Below, piece by piece: positions 26,571 to 35,866 of a stretch of 64,000 nucleotides of DNA. The notes under the pieces were generated by a model, which saw only the letters and a list, made by a program, of their open reading frames with translations, was not told the DNA's origin and did not search any database. The position numbers and the translations under genes are program-made. The stretch is from Streptomyces sp. SJL17-4 (GTDB lineage Bacteria > Actinomycetota > Actinomycetes > Streptomycetales > Streptomycetaceae), in contig NZ_CP104578.1 of the NCBI RefSeq assembly GCF_036826855.1, positions 7,622,501 to 7,686,500 on the forward strand, in the 5' to 3' direction. Each line of letters begins with the position of its first letter. Position 1 is the stretch's first letter.

Positions 26571-28243
26571 GACTGCTCCAGATACCGGTGGACGAGCATC
26601 ACGGCCATGGCTCCCTCTCCCACGGCGGAGGCGACGCGCTTCGCGGACTGGGCGCGCGCGTCGCCCGCCACGAACACGCCGGGAACGTTCGTCTCCAGGT
26701 GGTAGGGCGGCCGGTCGAGGCCCCACTCGGCCGGCGGCCGCCCGTCCGGCGTGAGGTCGGGGCCGGCCAGGATGAAGCCGTGCTCGTCGCGCAGCACCGT
26801 TCCGTCGAGCCAGTCGGTCAGCGGGGCCGCCCCGATGAAGACGAACAACCACTGGGCGTCGACGACTTCGGTGGCCCCGGTCACGGCGTCCCGCAGGGTC
26901 AGCCGTTCCAGGTGCTCCGTGCCGTGCGCCGCCTCGACGACCGTCCTGGGCCGCACGCTGATGTTCGGCGCCTCCTCGATCTGCTGGATCAGGTAGTACG
27001 ACATCGATGCCGCCGGCGACTCCCCGCGTACGAGCAGCGTCACCGACTTCGCGCCCCGCGCCAGGAACACCGCTGCCTGCCCGGCGGAGTTCGCGCCGCC
27101 GACGATGTACACGTCCTGCCCCTCGCAGGACGACGCCTCGGTGAGGGAGGAGCCGTAGTAGACGCCGCGCCCGGTCAGGTCCTCGCAGCCGGGAGCCAGG
27201 AGCTGCCGGTAGGAGACTCCCGTCGCGAGGATGACGCTGTGCGCGGCGACTTCGGTGCCGTCCGAGAACCGTACGACGCGTGCCGCGCCGTTCACCTCCA
27301 GACCCGTGACTTCGCGCGCGGTGAGGATCTCGGCGCCGAAGCGGGTGGCCTGGCGGCGGGCGCGTTCGGTGAGCTGCCCGCCGGACACGCCGTCGGGGAA
27401 GCCGAGGTAGTTCTCGATCCGGGAACTCTGGCCGGCCTGCCCGCCCGTCGCCGAGCGCTCGACCAGCACGGTCCGCAGTCCCTCGGATGCCCCGTACACC
27501 GCCGCGCCGAGCCCGGCCGGGCCGCCGCCGATGACGACGAGGTCGTAGAAGTCGGCGGCGGGCGTCGTCGCGAGCCCCACCCGGGCGGCCAGCTCGGGCG
27601 CGTCCGGCTCGACCAGCGCGGTGCCGTCCGGCGTGATCACCAGGGGCAGCCGGAGGCCGTCGGCCCCGGCCGCGTCGAGGAGACGCCGGCCCTCGGGCTC
27701 GTCGGAGGAGTACCAGCGGTACGGCACCTGGTTGCGGGCGAGGAACTCGCGTACGTACGAGGAGCGCGCCGACCAGCGGTGACCGACCACCTTCGTCGCG
27801 GGGACCGGCCGGTAGTCACTGGAGCGCCAGGCCGTCAGCAGGTCGTCCACGACGGGGTAGAGCTTCTCCTCCGGCGGGTCCCACGGCTTGAGCAGGTAGT
27901 GGTCGAGGTCGACGACGTTGATCGCGTCGATGGCCGCGTTGGTGTCGGCGTACGCGGTCAGCAGGACGCGCCGGGCCCCGGGGTACACGCCGAGGGCCTG
28001 TTCGAGGAACTCGATGCCGTTCATCTGCGGCATGCGGTAGTCGGCGAGGATCACGGCGACCAGATCGCCCCGCAGCTTGAGCTCGCGGAGCGCGTCGAGG
28101 GCGGACTCGCCGGATTCGGCGCGCACGATCCGGTAGCCCCCGCCGTAGCGGCGTCGCAGGTCGCGGGCGATGGCGCGGGACACTCCCGGATCGTCGTCCA
28201 CCGTCAGGATGACGGTCCGTGCCGCATCGGTGACCTGTGCCAT
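26567..28243 (-). CDS. Response regulator-thioredoxin reductase fusion
   Basis: 558 residues: receiver domain (11-130, acid pocket DDD at 16-18, phosphoacceptor Asp 68 in ILADYRMPQ, Lys 119), a thioredoxin/glutaredoxin-like segment (about 155-215), then a thioredoxin-reductase-type flavoprotein (228-558) with VIGGGPAGLGAA, GGQAG and GVFVAGDAR. The redox CxxC of true thioredoxin reductases is absent: the position reads GVYYGSSLTEASSCEGQDV. It should bind FAD and NAD(P)H but cannot use the standard dithiol relay. First gene of a coupled operon with a histidine kinase. Confidence 0.92.
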
Positions 28244-28352
28244 GCGTCTCCGCCCTGCTCACCTCGGACGGCCGGCACGGCGGGCTGCCGACGCCGGCTC
28301 CCGCCCATCGTATGTTCGATCGCGGGGGACCGCTCCGGAGCGCGACGGCGGG

Positions 28353-30770
28353 TCACGTCTGCCAGACCGTCCAGACGGAGACCGGCGACAGCGTCGCCTC
28401 GACGGCCTCCAGCCGCGCGTTCCACTCCTTCTGGCCCAGTTCCTCGGCCAGGATGGCGGCGGGGGCCACGCCCCACCTCAGGACCGGTACGGTGCCCGCC
28501 TCGGCCCAGGGCGCCAGTGCGGAGCGGGCGGCCTTCGGTACGGAGCCGGTCGATCGGAGGGCGGTCGCACCCTCCAGCACGGCGATGTCGCAGATGTCGG
28601 CGCCCCGCTCCCGCAGGAGTCTCAGGAGCCTTCGGGTGTACGTGTCCGCACGGGCGGCGTAGCAGGCGTAGGCGCGGGCCAGGGTCAGCACCGGGTCGGG
28701 TTCCCGGGCCTTGTCGTCCGCGAGGAGACGCTGGGGATCGTGCCCGCTCAGGCGCCCCAGCGACACGAGCGCGTCCCAGTCCGCGACAGGAAGGGTCGAC
28801 AGGGGTTCCACCCGGGGCGCTCCTTCGCCGGTGTCGAGTGCGAGGGGGAGCGAGGGGTGGAGGGGGAACGTCAGGCCGGTGCCGGTGCCTCTGTCCGTGC
28901 CGGTGTCGGGCACGGACACACAGGTCCCCCATGGGGATTCCTCCGGATGCGCGGTGAGGAGCCGGCCGCCGGATCCGGACAGGGGCCGCGTCGAGGCCGC
29001 ACCGGGGCCGAAGCCGAGGACGGAACACCCCGGAAGGTCCTCCCAGACGTCGGAGCCGATGGCCATGCGAAGGGGTACGAGGCCGTTTCCGACGGTGAGA
29101 GGCAGATGGACGTCCTTCTCGATCCCCTCGAACACCTCGACCATGTCGGACCAGGACCCCCAGGGGAGGGCGACTCCCACCTGGACACGGCCGGGCTGGA
29201 CCTCGACCAGCGGGTCCTCCGCGACCTCCCGGACGCTCCTCGTCACCTGTCCCACGGTGATGGCGGGGGTATCCACGAGGAAGCCGGCCAAGGACCTCGG
29301 ACCGCCCTCCGGGAGCACGATCCGGAGGGCGGTCCTGCGGAACTCCGGTGATTCGCTGATCGTCGCGGACATGACCTCCGGCGCGCCGGAAGCGACGGTG
29401 GCGGCGATGTGCGACGCGAACCGCGCGAGACGCTCCCGATCGTCGTACCGGCCGGAAATGAACAGCCCCCCGTCCTTCCTCCTGACCTCGATCCCGCTCG
29501 GCGATTCCGGTGGACTGTCCAGCGTGCTCTCGCCGATGTTCCGAAGAGCCGAGGGAACGGACCGACCGGCGGCGTCCACACCCTCCACGAACACCCATGC
29601 GGGCTCGTCGCCCCTCGCCTCCGACGAGGATCTGCGGGTCTCCTCCCCGATCGTGGCCCGCCGCAGGGTGAAGACGACCTCGCGGTCGCTGTCGTCGATG
29701 CGGAGACGACGTTCGGCCGGTTTGCGCCAGGGGGAGTTGCTCTTCAACCGGCACATCACGCTCAGGCTCGTCTCATGAGGGAGCCGTACCGCCGTGCTCG
29801 GCGGTACGGGAGCCTCGCGGCGCTGCCAGTAGGGCGGGTCCTCGACCTGGACAAGGATGGTTCCCACATTCCGTACGGCCGCGGCCGGCCTCACGGCGAT
29901 GGACAGGCGCGCGGCCGGAGCAGGCGGCAGGTGGAGCGGCCACACATCCCGTGCGGTACCGGCGCCGTACACCTGTACCCCGGGTTCCTGTCGGATGCGA
30001 GGCCGCTGCGCCTCAGCGATCTCCTTCACCCTCTTCCCGACGACCTCGGTCACCGCCTTGCGCAGGTCGATGCTGACGTCACCGCTGTCGAAGTCCAGAT
30101 GGAGAGCGAGGGGGGACGGGTTCCGTGTGTCGATGGCCGCGAGCAGGTTCGTGAGGAAGAGGCCCCGGCCCTCGATCTCCACCGATCGCTCGCCCTGCTG
30201 GCATGCGAAACAGAAGACCAGCGTGTTCCCGGCCCTCGCGTTGAAGCCCGCGAAAGGCATCCCGGCCTGGATCCTGGAACGGCGGCTCTCGCTGTACGGC
30301 AGATTCTGGCAACCGTCCATGACCAGCAGTTGTTCCCGGAACGACATGGAGAGGAACAGCTCGATGTACTCCTCGACGGCGAGATTCGAGAGCACGGCGA
30401 ATTCCCCGAGCGACGCCTCCTTGGTGATGAAGAGCCTCTTCGTGGTGGGTTCGTAGATTCCGTGTCCCACGAGGAACACGAACAAATGACTGCCGGTTTG
30501 CTCGCGCAGCCCTGAGATGGACTCCGCGATGGCGGTAGCCGTCGCATCCCGCCAGGGAATTCTCGGCTCCAGCGATTCGAGCAGCGGCCGACTCGCCTCC
30601 GTCGGCTGCGCGTGCAGAAGGATGTGATCGTCCGGAACACCCGCGCCCCGCAGCCAGTTCAGCGCCCCGCACGCATCCCGCACCGCGCCGCCGAGATCCT
30701 TGATGTTCGGATCGTCGTACGCGTCGATTCCGACGACCAGGGCCCAGCTGTCCTCGTACGTGCTGGTCAT
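28353..30770 (-). CDS. Caspase-fold (C14-like) protease with large C-terminal region
   Basis: 805 residues. Residues 8-250 are a caspase/metacaspase p20-like domain: ALVVGIDAYDDPNIKDLGGAV, catalytic His 103 in FLVGHGIYE, catalytic Cys 154 in LLVMDGCQN. Both dyad residues are present. Residues 280-805 have no recognised fold; they contain beta-rich stretches and two His/Trp-poor repeats that may be the effector- or sensor-binding part. It starts at an ATGA overlap with the alpha/beta hydrolase gene, so both are made together. Bacterial caspases of this size often act in cell death or defence. Confidence 0.82.
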   Translation of the reverse strand: MTSTYEDSWALVVGIDAYDDPNIKDLGGAVRDACGALNWLRGAGVPDDHILLHAQPTEASRPLLESLEPRIPWRDATATAIAESISGLREQTGSHLFVFLVGHGIYEPTTKRLFITKEASLGEFAVLSNLAVEEYIELFLSMSFREQLLVMDGCQNLPYSESRRSRIQAGMPFAGFNARAGNTLVFCFACQQGERSVEIEGRGLFLTNLLAAIDTRNPSPLALHLDFDSGDVSIDLRKAVTEVVGKRVKEIAEAQRPRIRQEPGVQVYGAGTARDVWPLHLPPAPAARLSIAVRPAAAVRNVGTILVQVEDPPYWQRREAPVPPSTAVRLPHETSLSVMCRLKSNSPWRKPAERRLRIDDSDREVVFTLRRATIGEETRRSSSEARGDEPAWVFVEGVDAAGRSVPSALRNIGESTLDSPPESPSGIEVRRKDGGLFISGRYDDRERLARFASHIAATVASGAPEVMSATISESPEFRRTALRIVLPEGGPRSLAGFLVDTPAITVGQVTRSVREVAEDPLVEVQPGRVQVGVALPWGSWSDMVEVFEGIEKDVHLPLTVGNGLVPLRMAIGSDVWEDLPGCSVLGFGPGAASTRPLSGSGGRLLTAHPEESPWGTCVSVPDTGTDRGTGTGLTFPLHPSLPLALDTGEGAPRVEPLSTLPVADWDALVSLGRLSGHDPQRLLADDKAREPDPVLTLARAYACYAARADTYTRRLLRLLRERGADICDIAVLEGATALRSTGSVPKAARSALAPWAEAGTVPVLRWGVAPAAILAEELGQKEWNARLEAVEATLSPVSVWTVWQT

Positions 30771-31990
30771 GGCCAATGCTTTTCGATCAAGGAGTACGTC
30801 TTGTCGTGGGAGAAGTAGGCGCTGTGCGATTCCGGGAAGGGCACACCGGCGTCGACCTCCTCGTCCACGATTCCGTCCGCGTTCGGGAACGCGGGTGCCG
30901 CGCGGAACGAGAGGAAGTCCGCCGGGCTGTAGATGTTCAGCCAAGGAGTGAAGGGCTGCACGTTCCCGCCGGGCCGCAGCGACACGAGAGAGTCCAGGAG
31001 ATACAGATAGGGCGCCTGTGATCCGACGGTGACCAGCAGATCGACGTGCGGGGCGTTGTCACCGGACATCAGATCCACCATCGCGATCCCGCCGAGGCTG
31101 TGCCCGACGACGACCACGGGCCCGTTCGACGGCAGGTCCGAGATGTACTTCGCCAGAAACTTCCGGACGTCGTCCCCACGACGTATGTAGAACGCCACAT
31201 CGCGAATGAAGTCGGAGAACGGATCCATGAGCTTCGCCCGGTTCTCCCTGACCTTGGCATTGCCGATGCGCACCGCCAGAGGTCCGAGCATCTTCCAGAT
31301 CGCCCGTGTGTAGGCCGGCCTGGTGCCCGCTTCGGACACCGCTGTGTAGACCGCGTCGACGAAGGCCGCTCGCCGGTCGCCGGAGAGCGCGACGGGCGAC
31401 AGCTTCGGAGGGGCGGCGGTGCGCTGACCGCGCAGGACGGCGGCGACCACGGACTGGGAGACCGCGTCGAGCAGCTTCTCGTCACTGGCGCTTCCCACTG
31501 CTTGTGCGGCGGCGACCAGGGCCGTCGAGTCACGTACGAAGGCGATGGCCGAGCGCAGCTCTTCGTCGCCGACACCGGCGGCCTCGAGCGCCTCGGTTGC
31601 CACCTCGGCATCGTCGAGGAGTTGTTGCAGCTCGACCTCCGCCGGGAATTCGTTGATCGCGATGCCCGTCTCCGCGGGCGGTTCGAGGGCGAACAGCCGT
31701 AGTTCGAGCAGGGGATCGTCGATGAGCAGCCCCCAGGTGGCCACGTCGGTCGCGTCGGCGTCGGGGGTCTCCCCGTCCGCCGCCGCACGCGTACGTGCCG
31801 AGGATTCCGGCAGTACGGGTGTCACATCGAGATCGGCCGGGCCGTGCTCCTTGCCCCAAGGGGGTCCGAATACGGAGCCCGGGGGCAGGGACAGCGGCGC
31901 CGTCGCCACGCCCGCGCGCACCCTCTTGAGGGTGTCGTCAAGCCCTTCCCGGACCCCCGTGCCGTGGACGAATACCAGTGAGCCCTCCAT
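30767..31990 (-). CDS. Alpha/beta hydrolase partnered with caspase
   Basis: 407 residues from an ATG with AGGAGG eight bases upstream. It opens with a lipase-like oxyanion motif LVFVHGTGVREG; an all-helical region (about 110-280) interrupts; the nucleophile elbow is VVVVGHSLGGIAM with Ser 298. Probable acid Asp 358 (SPADFLSF) and His 389 (ESHSAYF). The layout resembles the lipase/PGAP1-like hydrolases found in bacterial conflict operons. No signal peptide. First gene of the coupled hydrolase-caspase operon. Confidence 0.8.
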   Translation of the reverse strand: MEGSLVFVHGTGVREGLDDTLKRVRAGVATAPLSLPPGSVFGPPWGKEHGPADLDVTPVLPESSARTRAAADGETPDADATDVATWGLLIDDPLLELRLFALEPPAETGIAINEFPAEVELQQLLDDAEVATEALEAAGVGDEELRSAIAFVRDSTALVAAAQAVGSASDEKLLDAVSQSVVAAVLRGQRTAAPPKLSPVALSGDRRAAFVDAVYTAVSEAGTRPAYTRAIWKMLGPLAVRIGNAKVRENRAKLMDPFSDFIRDVAFYIRRGDDVRKFLAKYISDLPSNGPVVVVGHSLGGIAMVDLMSGDNAPHVDLLVTVGSQAPYLYLLDSLVSLRPGGNVQPFTPWLNIYSPADFLSFRAAPAFPNADGIVDEEVDAGVPFPESHSAYFSHDKTYSLIEKHWP

Positions 31991-32509
31991 CACGCACGCC
32001 TCCTGGGTATCTGACGGGCAGCTGATGGGCATCTGATGGACACCTGAAAGAGCGCCGGTGTGAGCCTGGGCGTCGGCACAGGAATGTGCTTCTCCTTCCA
32101 GCTTGCGACGCTCCGGAGCCCCTGTCCATTGAGTGGAGTGGAACGAGTCCCTGCCCAGGTGTTCGGCACCGAGAGGTGGGCGGAGTGGTGGAACGGGATA
32201 CATTTGCATGGGAAATAGCGGGCCGTGGCGCTGCTGCCGTTCGTCCCGGCCGTGGTCGCCATGCAGTTCGCGGTGACCGAGGCGGCCCACGCGGAGCCGG
32301 TGCCCCTCGCCGAGCGGGCCGCGGGCAATCTGACCCTCCTCCAGTCCCGGCACGGCGATCCGCCTCCCCGAAGACCCGCTGACACCATCCGCGCTTTCTT
32401 CGCCCGCTCCCTTACGCACCGACGCGTTTCCGCCTAGCCTCACCACCACTCACAAGTTACCGGCCGGTCATTGAATCGCTGACGGGCTGTCAGATCCCGG
32501 GGGGTTGAG
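31991..32509. other. Divergent promoter region
   Basis: No gene is supported. A short frame at 32225-32437 (+) lacks protein-like features. Near 32010-32050 the unit CTGATGG is repeated, and the inverted repeat at 32479-32493 precedes the acyl-CoA ligase. The region should drive the hydrolase-caspase operon on the minus strand and the ligase on the plus strand. Confidence 0.45.
32479..32493. promoter_or_regulatory. Inverted repeat upstream of acyl-CoA ligase
   Basis: CTGAC-GGGCT-GTCAG lies 17 bases before the start codon. Its form fits a TetR-type operator of fatty-acid genes; the cognate regulator is not in the window. Confidence 0.5.
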
Positions 32510-34396
32510 ATGAGTTCCGCGCAGCACCTTCTTGAAAGCCGCCCCCCGTCCATGGCGCACATCTTCCTCTCCAGGGTCGAGACCACACCCGGCAGGGAGG
32601 CCTACCGCTACCCCGTGCCGGCCGAGCACGGCGCACCCGGCGCCGAGGAGTGGCGCTCGCTGACCTGGGCGCAGACCGCGGAGCGCGTGAAGGCGATCGC
32701 GGCCGGACTCCTCACCCTCGGGCTGCGGCCGGAGGAACGGGTGGCCATCTCCTCCTCGACGCGGGTCGAGTGGATCCTCGCCGACCTGGGCATGCTGTGC
32801 GCCGGCGTCGCCGCGACCGCCGTCTACCCGAGTACCGACGCCGAGGAGACGGCGTACATCCTCGCCGACTCCGGCAGCCGGGCGATCTTCGTCGAGAACG
32901 CCGAGCAACTGGCCAAGGTGGCCGCCCACACGGAAGCCCTGCCCGCGCTCGGCACCGTCGTCGTCATCGACCCGGAGGCGGACCTGCCCGAGGTCGACGG
33001 GCTGGACGTGCTGACCCTCGCCGAGCTGGAGAAGCGGGGCTCCGCGCACCTGCGGGAGCATCCCGACGCGATCGACACGACGGTCGCGGCCATCCAGCCG
33101 GACCAGCTCGCCACCCTGATCTACACCTCCGGCACGACCGGCCGCCCGAAGGGCGTGCGCCTGGTGCACGACTGCTGGTCCTACCAGGCCGTCGCTCAGG
33201 AGGTCAGCGGGCTGCTGCTCCCCGACGACGTGCAGTTCCTGTGGCTGCCCCTGTCCCATGTCTTCGGCAACGCCCTGATCGCCGGTCAGGTGAGGACCGG
33301 AAGCGTGATCGCGGTGGACGGACGGATCGACCGCATCATCACCAACCTGCCCGCCGTCCGGCCCACCGTGATGGCGTCCGCACCGAGGATCTTCGAGAAG
33401 GTCTACAACGGGATCGCCGCCAGGTCGAAGGCCGAGGGCGGCGCCAAGTACAAGATCTTCCTGTGGGCGGCGCAGGTCGCCCGCGACCACGCGAGGACCG
33501 GACAGGAGACCATGGTGGCCACGGGGCGGCGGACGCTGCCCTGGTGGCTCTCCGTGCAGCACGCCGTCGCCGACAAGCTGGTGTACGGCAAGATCCGTGC
33601 GGCCTTCGGGGGCGAACTCCGCGGCAGCGCCTCGGGCAGCGCCGCACTCGCCTCCGACATCGGCTACTTCTTCGCCGGCGCGGGCGTGCCCGTGCTCGAG
33701 GGCTACGGCCTGACGGAGACCAGCGCGGCCGTCACGGTCAACCCGGTCGAGGACTTCCGTGTGGGCACCGTCGGCAGGCCCCTGCCCGGCACCGAGGTCC
33801 GGCTCGCCGAGGACGGGGAGATTCTCCTGAAGGGGCCCGGCGTGATGCGCGGGTACCACAACCTCCCGGAGAAGACCGCCGAAGTGCTGGAGAGCGACGG
33901 CTGGTTCCACACCGGCGACATCGGCGAGATCGACAAGGACGGCTTCGTCCGGATCACCGACCGCAAGAAGGACCTGTTCAAGACCTCGGGCGGCAAGTAC
34001 ATCGCGCCCACCGAGATCGAGAGCCGATGCAAAGCGGTCTGCCCGTACGCCGGCAACATCCTGGTCATCGGGAACAACCGCAACTACTGCACCGCGCTGA
34101 TCACCCTCGAAGAGAGCGTGATCATGCCCTGGGCGGTGGCGCAGGGCCTCGAAGGGCGGAGCTACGCGGAGGTCGTCTCCTCGCCGGAGGCGCACGCGCT
34201 GATCGACGGCTTCGTCCAGCGGGTCAACGGTGACCTGCAGCGGTGGCAGACGATCAAGAAGTTCGCCGTGCTGCCGCGCGACCTCGACATCGAGCACGGC
34301 GAACTCACCCCGAGCCTCAAGGTCAAGCGGCCCGTCGTGGAACGGAAGTACGCCGAGGTCGTCGAGGCCATGTACGAGGGTGCCCGCGAAGCGTGA
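32510..34396 (+). CDS. Long-chain fatty acid-CoA ligase (FadD15-like)
   Basis: 628 residues of the ANL superfamily. AMP-binding P-loop YTSGTTGRPKGV, motif YGLTETSAAV, DGWFHTGDIGEID and TDRKKDLFKTSGGKYI are all present, including the C-terminal domain with the catalytic Lys region. It makes acyl-CoA from fatty acid, ATP and CoA. GGGGGG-rich SD precedes the ATG. It stands alone, with a palindrome upstream that may bind an acyl-CoA-responsive repressor. Confidence 0.93.
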   Translation: MSSAQHLLESRPPSMAHIFLSRVETTPGREAYRYPVPAEHGAPGAEEWRSLTWAQTAERVKAIAAGLLTLGLRPEERVAISSSTRVEWILADLGMLCAGVAATAVYPSTDAEETAYILADSGSRAIFVENAEQLAKVAAHTEALPALGTVVVIDPEADLPEVDGLDVLTLAELEKRGSAHLREHPDAIDTTVAAIQPDQLATLIYTSGTTGRPKGVRLVHDCWSYQAVAQEVSGLLLPDDVQFLWLPLSHVFGNALIAGQVRTGSVIAVDGRIDRIITNLPAVRPTVMASAPRIFEKVYNGIAARSKAEGGAKYKIFLWAAQVARDHARTGQETMVATGRRTLPWWLSVQHAVADKLVYGKIRAAFGGELRGSASGSAALASDIGYFFAGAGVPVLEGYGLTETSAAVTVNPVEDFRVGTVGRPLPGTEVRLAEDGEILLKGPGVMRGYHNLPEKTAEVLESDGWFHTGDIGEIDKDGFVRITDRKKDLFKTSGGKYIAPTEIESRCKAVCPYAGNILVIGNNRNYCTALITLEESVIMPWAVAQGLEGRSYAEVVSSPEAHALIDGFVQRVNGDLQRWQTIKKFAVLPRDLDIEHGELTPSLKVKRPVVERKYAEVVEAMYEGAREA

Positions 34397-34415
34397 CGTC
34401 CGCCCGCCCGAGCCC

Positions 34416-35822
34416 CTACGCGGACGCCCTGCCGAGACCCCCGGATCCGCCGTTCGTGGGCGGGTACGCGGGGCGTTCCGGTATCGACGGGGAACCGTGC
34501 GGGGACGGGAGGGGAGGCAGGGACGGCTGCTGCAGCCAGGCCGTGAGCAGGGCGTCCACCGGCTCCGTCGCGTAGCGGGACACATGGGCCGTGAAGGCCG
34601 CGGTGGTCACCACGCCGTGGCGGTGCACGGTCGCCCAGTCGCGCAGCATGCGGAAGAAGGCGCCGTCGCCCAGGGCGCAGCGGATCGCGTGCACGGTGAG
34701 GCCCCCGCGCTCGTACAGGCGGTCGTCGAACATCAGCTTGCGCCCGGGGTCGGCGAGCTTCAGGTCCTGCGGTTGGGCGGAGAGCAGCCGGTGCGCGATG
34801 GCCGCGAGCTCGTGTGCCGTGCGGCCGCCGGAGCGCTCCGACCACAGCCACTCGGCGTACTTGGCCAGGCCCTCGTTCAGCCAGATGTGCCGCCAGTCGG
34901 CGATGGTCACGCTGTTGCCGAACCACTGGTGAGCGAGCTCGTGCGCGACGAGGCGCTCGGAACCGCGCGCGCCGTCCACGTGGTTGGCGCCGAAGAGGGA
35001 GAGCCCCTGGGCCTCCACCGGCACGTCGAGCTCCTCGTCGGCGACGACCACCGCGTACTCGCCGAACGGATACGGCCCGAAGAGCTCCTCGAACAACTGC
35101 ATCATCGCGGGCTGCCGGGCGAAGTCACGCGAGAAGCGGGGCAGCAGATGCGCCGGCACATGGGCGCTCTGCGGCACCCCGCCGAGCCCGGGGTCCCCGA
35201 GCAGCACCGTCTGGTACATGCCGATGGAGAGACCGACCAGATAGCTGGACGTCGGTGCGGCCTGCTCGTACACCCAGGTGGTCGTGCTGGCCTTGGTCGT
35301 ACGGGTGAGCAGCCGGCCGCCCGCCACCACGGTGTACGCGGAGGGCGTGTTGACCGAGATCTGGTACGAGGCCTTGTCGGCGGGCCGGTCGTTGCACGGG
35401 TACCAGGAGGGCGCGCCGACGGGCTGGCTCGCGACCAGCGCGCCGTCGGTCAGCTCCTCCCAGCCGAGCCCGCCCCACGGGCTGCGCACCGGCTTGGGGT
35501 TGCCGGCGTAGTGCACCTCCACGGTGAACGCGGCGCCCGCGGACAGCGGCTTGGCGGGGCGCACCCGGAGCTTTCCGCCGCGGTGGGTGTAGTGCGGCGC
35601 CCGGCCGTTCACCAGGATCCGGCCGACCTTGAACTCCGAGAGGTTCAGCTGGAACTCGGTGAGCGGCGCCCGGCCGGCGATCGCGCTGAGCCGCGCCGTC
35701 CCGGCCAGCCGGTTGGGGCCGGGACGGTACTCCAGAGCGAGTTCGTACCGATGCACGCGGTAACGGGAGTCGCCGTGGTCAGGGAAGTACGGGTCCGATG
35801 CCGTTGTCCGCTCGCCGCTCAC
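34416..35822 (-). CDS. M1 family metallopeptidase
   Basis: 468 residues. Zinc motif HELAHQW with the second Glu in IWLNEGLAKYAEWLW completes HExxH-x18-E. The N-terminal beta domain and catalytic domain are present but the long C-terminal domain of PepN-type enzymes is missing, and the exopeptidase GxMEN motif is replaced by VEAQGLSLFG. No signal peptide is visible. The GTG start has GGGAG upstream; a longer GTG start at 35879 would overlap the Pls-like gene. It is probably co-transcribed with that synthetase, so it may process its product. Confidence 0.88.
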   Translation of the reverse strand: MSGERTTASDPYFPDHGDSRYRVHRYELALEYRPGPNRLAGTARLSAIAGRAPLTEFQLNLSEFKVGRILVNGRAPHYTHRGGKLRVRPAKPLSAGAAFTVEVHYAGNPKPVRSPWGGLGWEELTDGALVASQPVGAPSWYPCNDRPADKASYQISVNTPSAYTVVAGGRLLTRTTKASTTTWVYEQAAPTSSYLVGLSIGMYQTVLLGDPGLGGVPQSAHVPAHLLPRFSRDFARQPAMMQLFEELFGPYPFGEYAVVVADEELDVPVEAQGLSLFGANHVDGARGSERLVAHELAHQWFGNSVTIADWRHIWLNEGLAKYAEWLWSERSGGRTAHELAAIAHRLLSAQPQDLKLADPGRKLMFDDRLYERGGLTVHAIRCALGDGAFFRMLRDWATVHRHGVVTTAAFTAHVSRYATEPVDALLTAWLQQPSLPPLPSPHGSPSIPERPAYPPTNGGSGGLGRASA

Positions 35823-35866
35823 TGCTGCTCCCGCTCCCTGCCCTGTGCTGTGCTCGTGCTGCCCGT

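Noticed and set aside
32225..32437. A 70-codon plus-strand frame upstream of the acyl-CoA ligase.
   Set aside because: It has a weak hydrophobic start but no conserved features and no ribosome binding site; the region must contain two divergent promoters.
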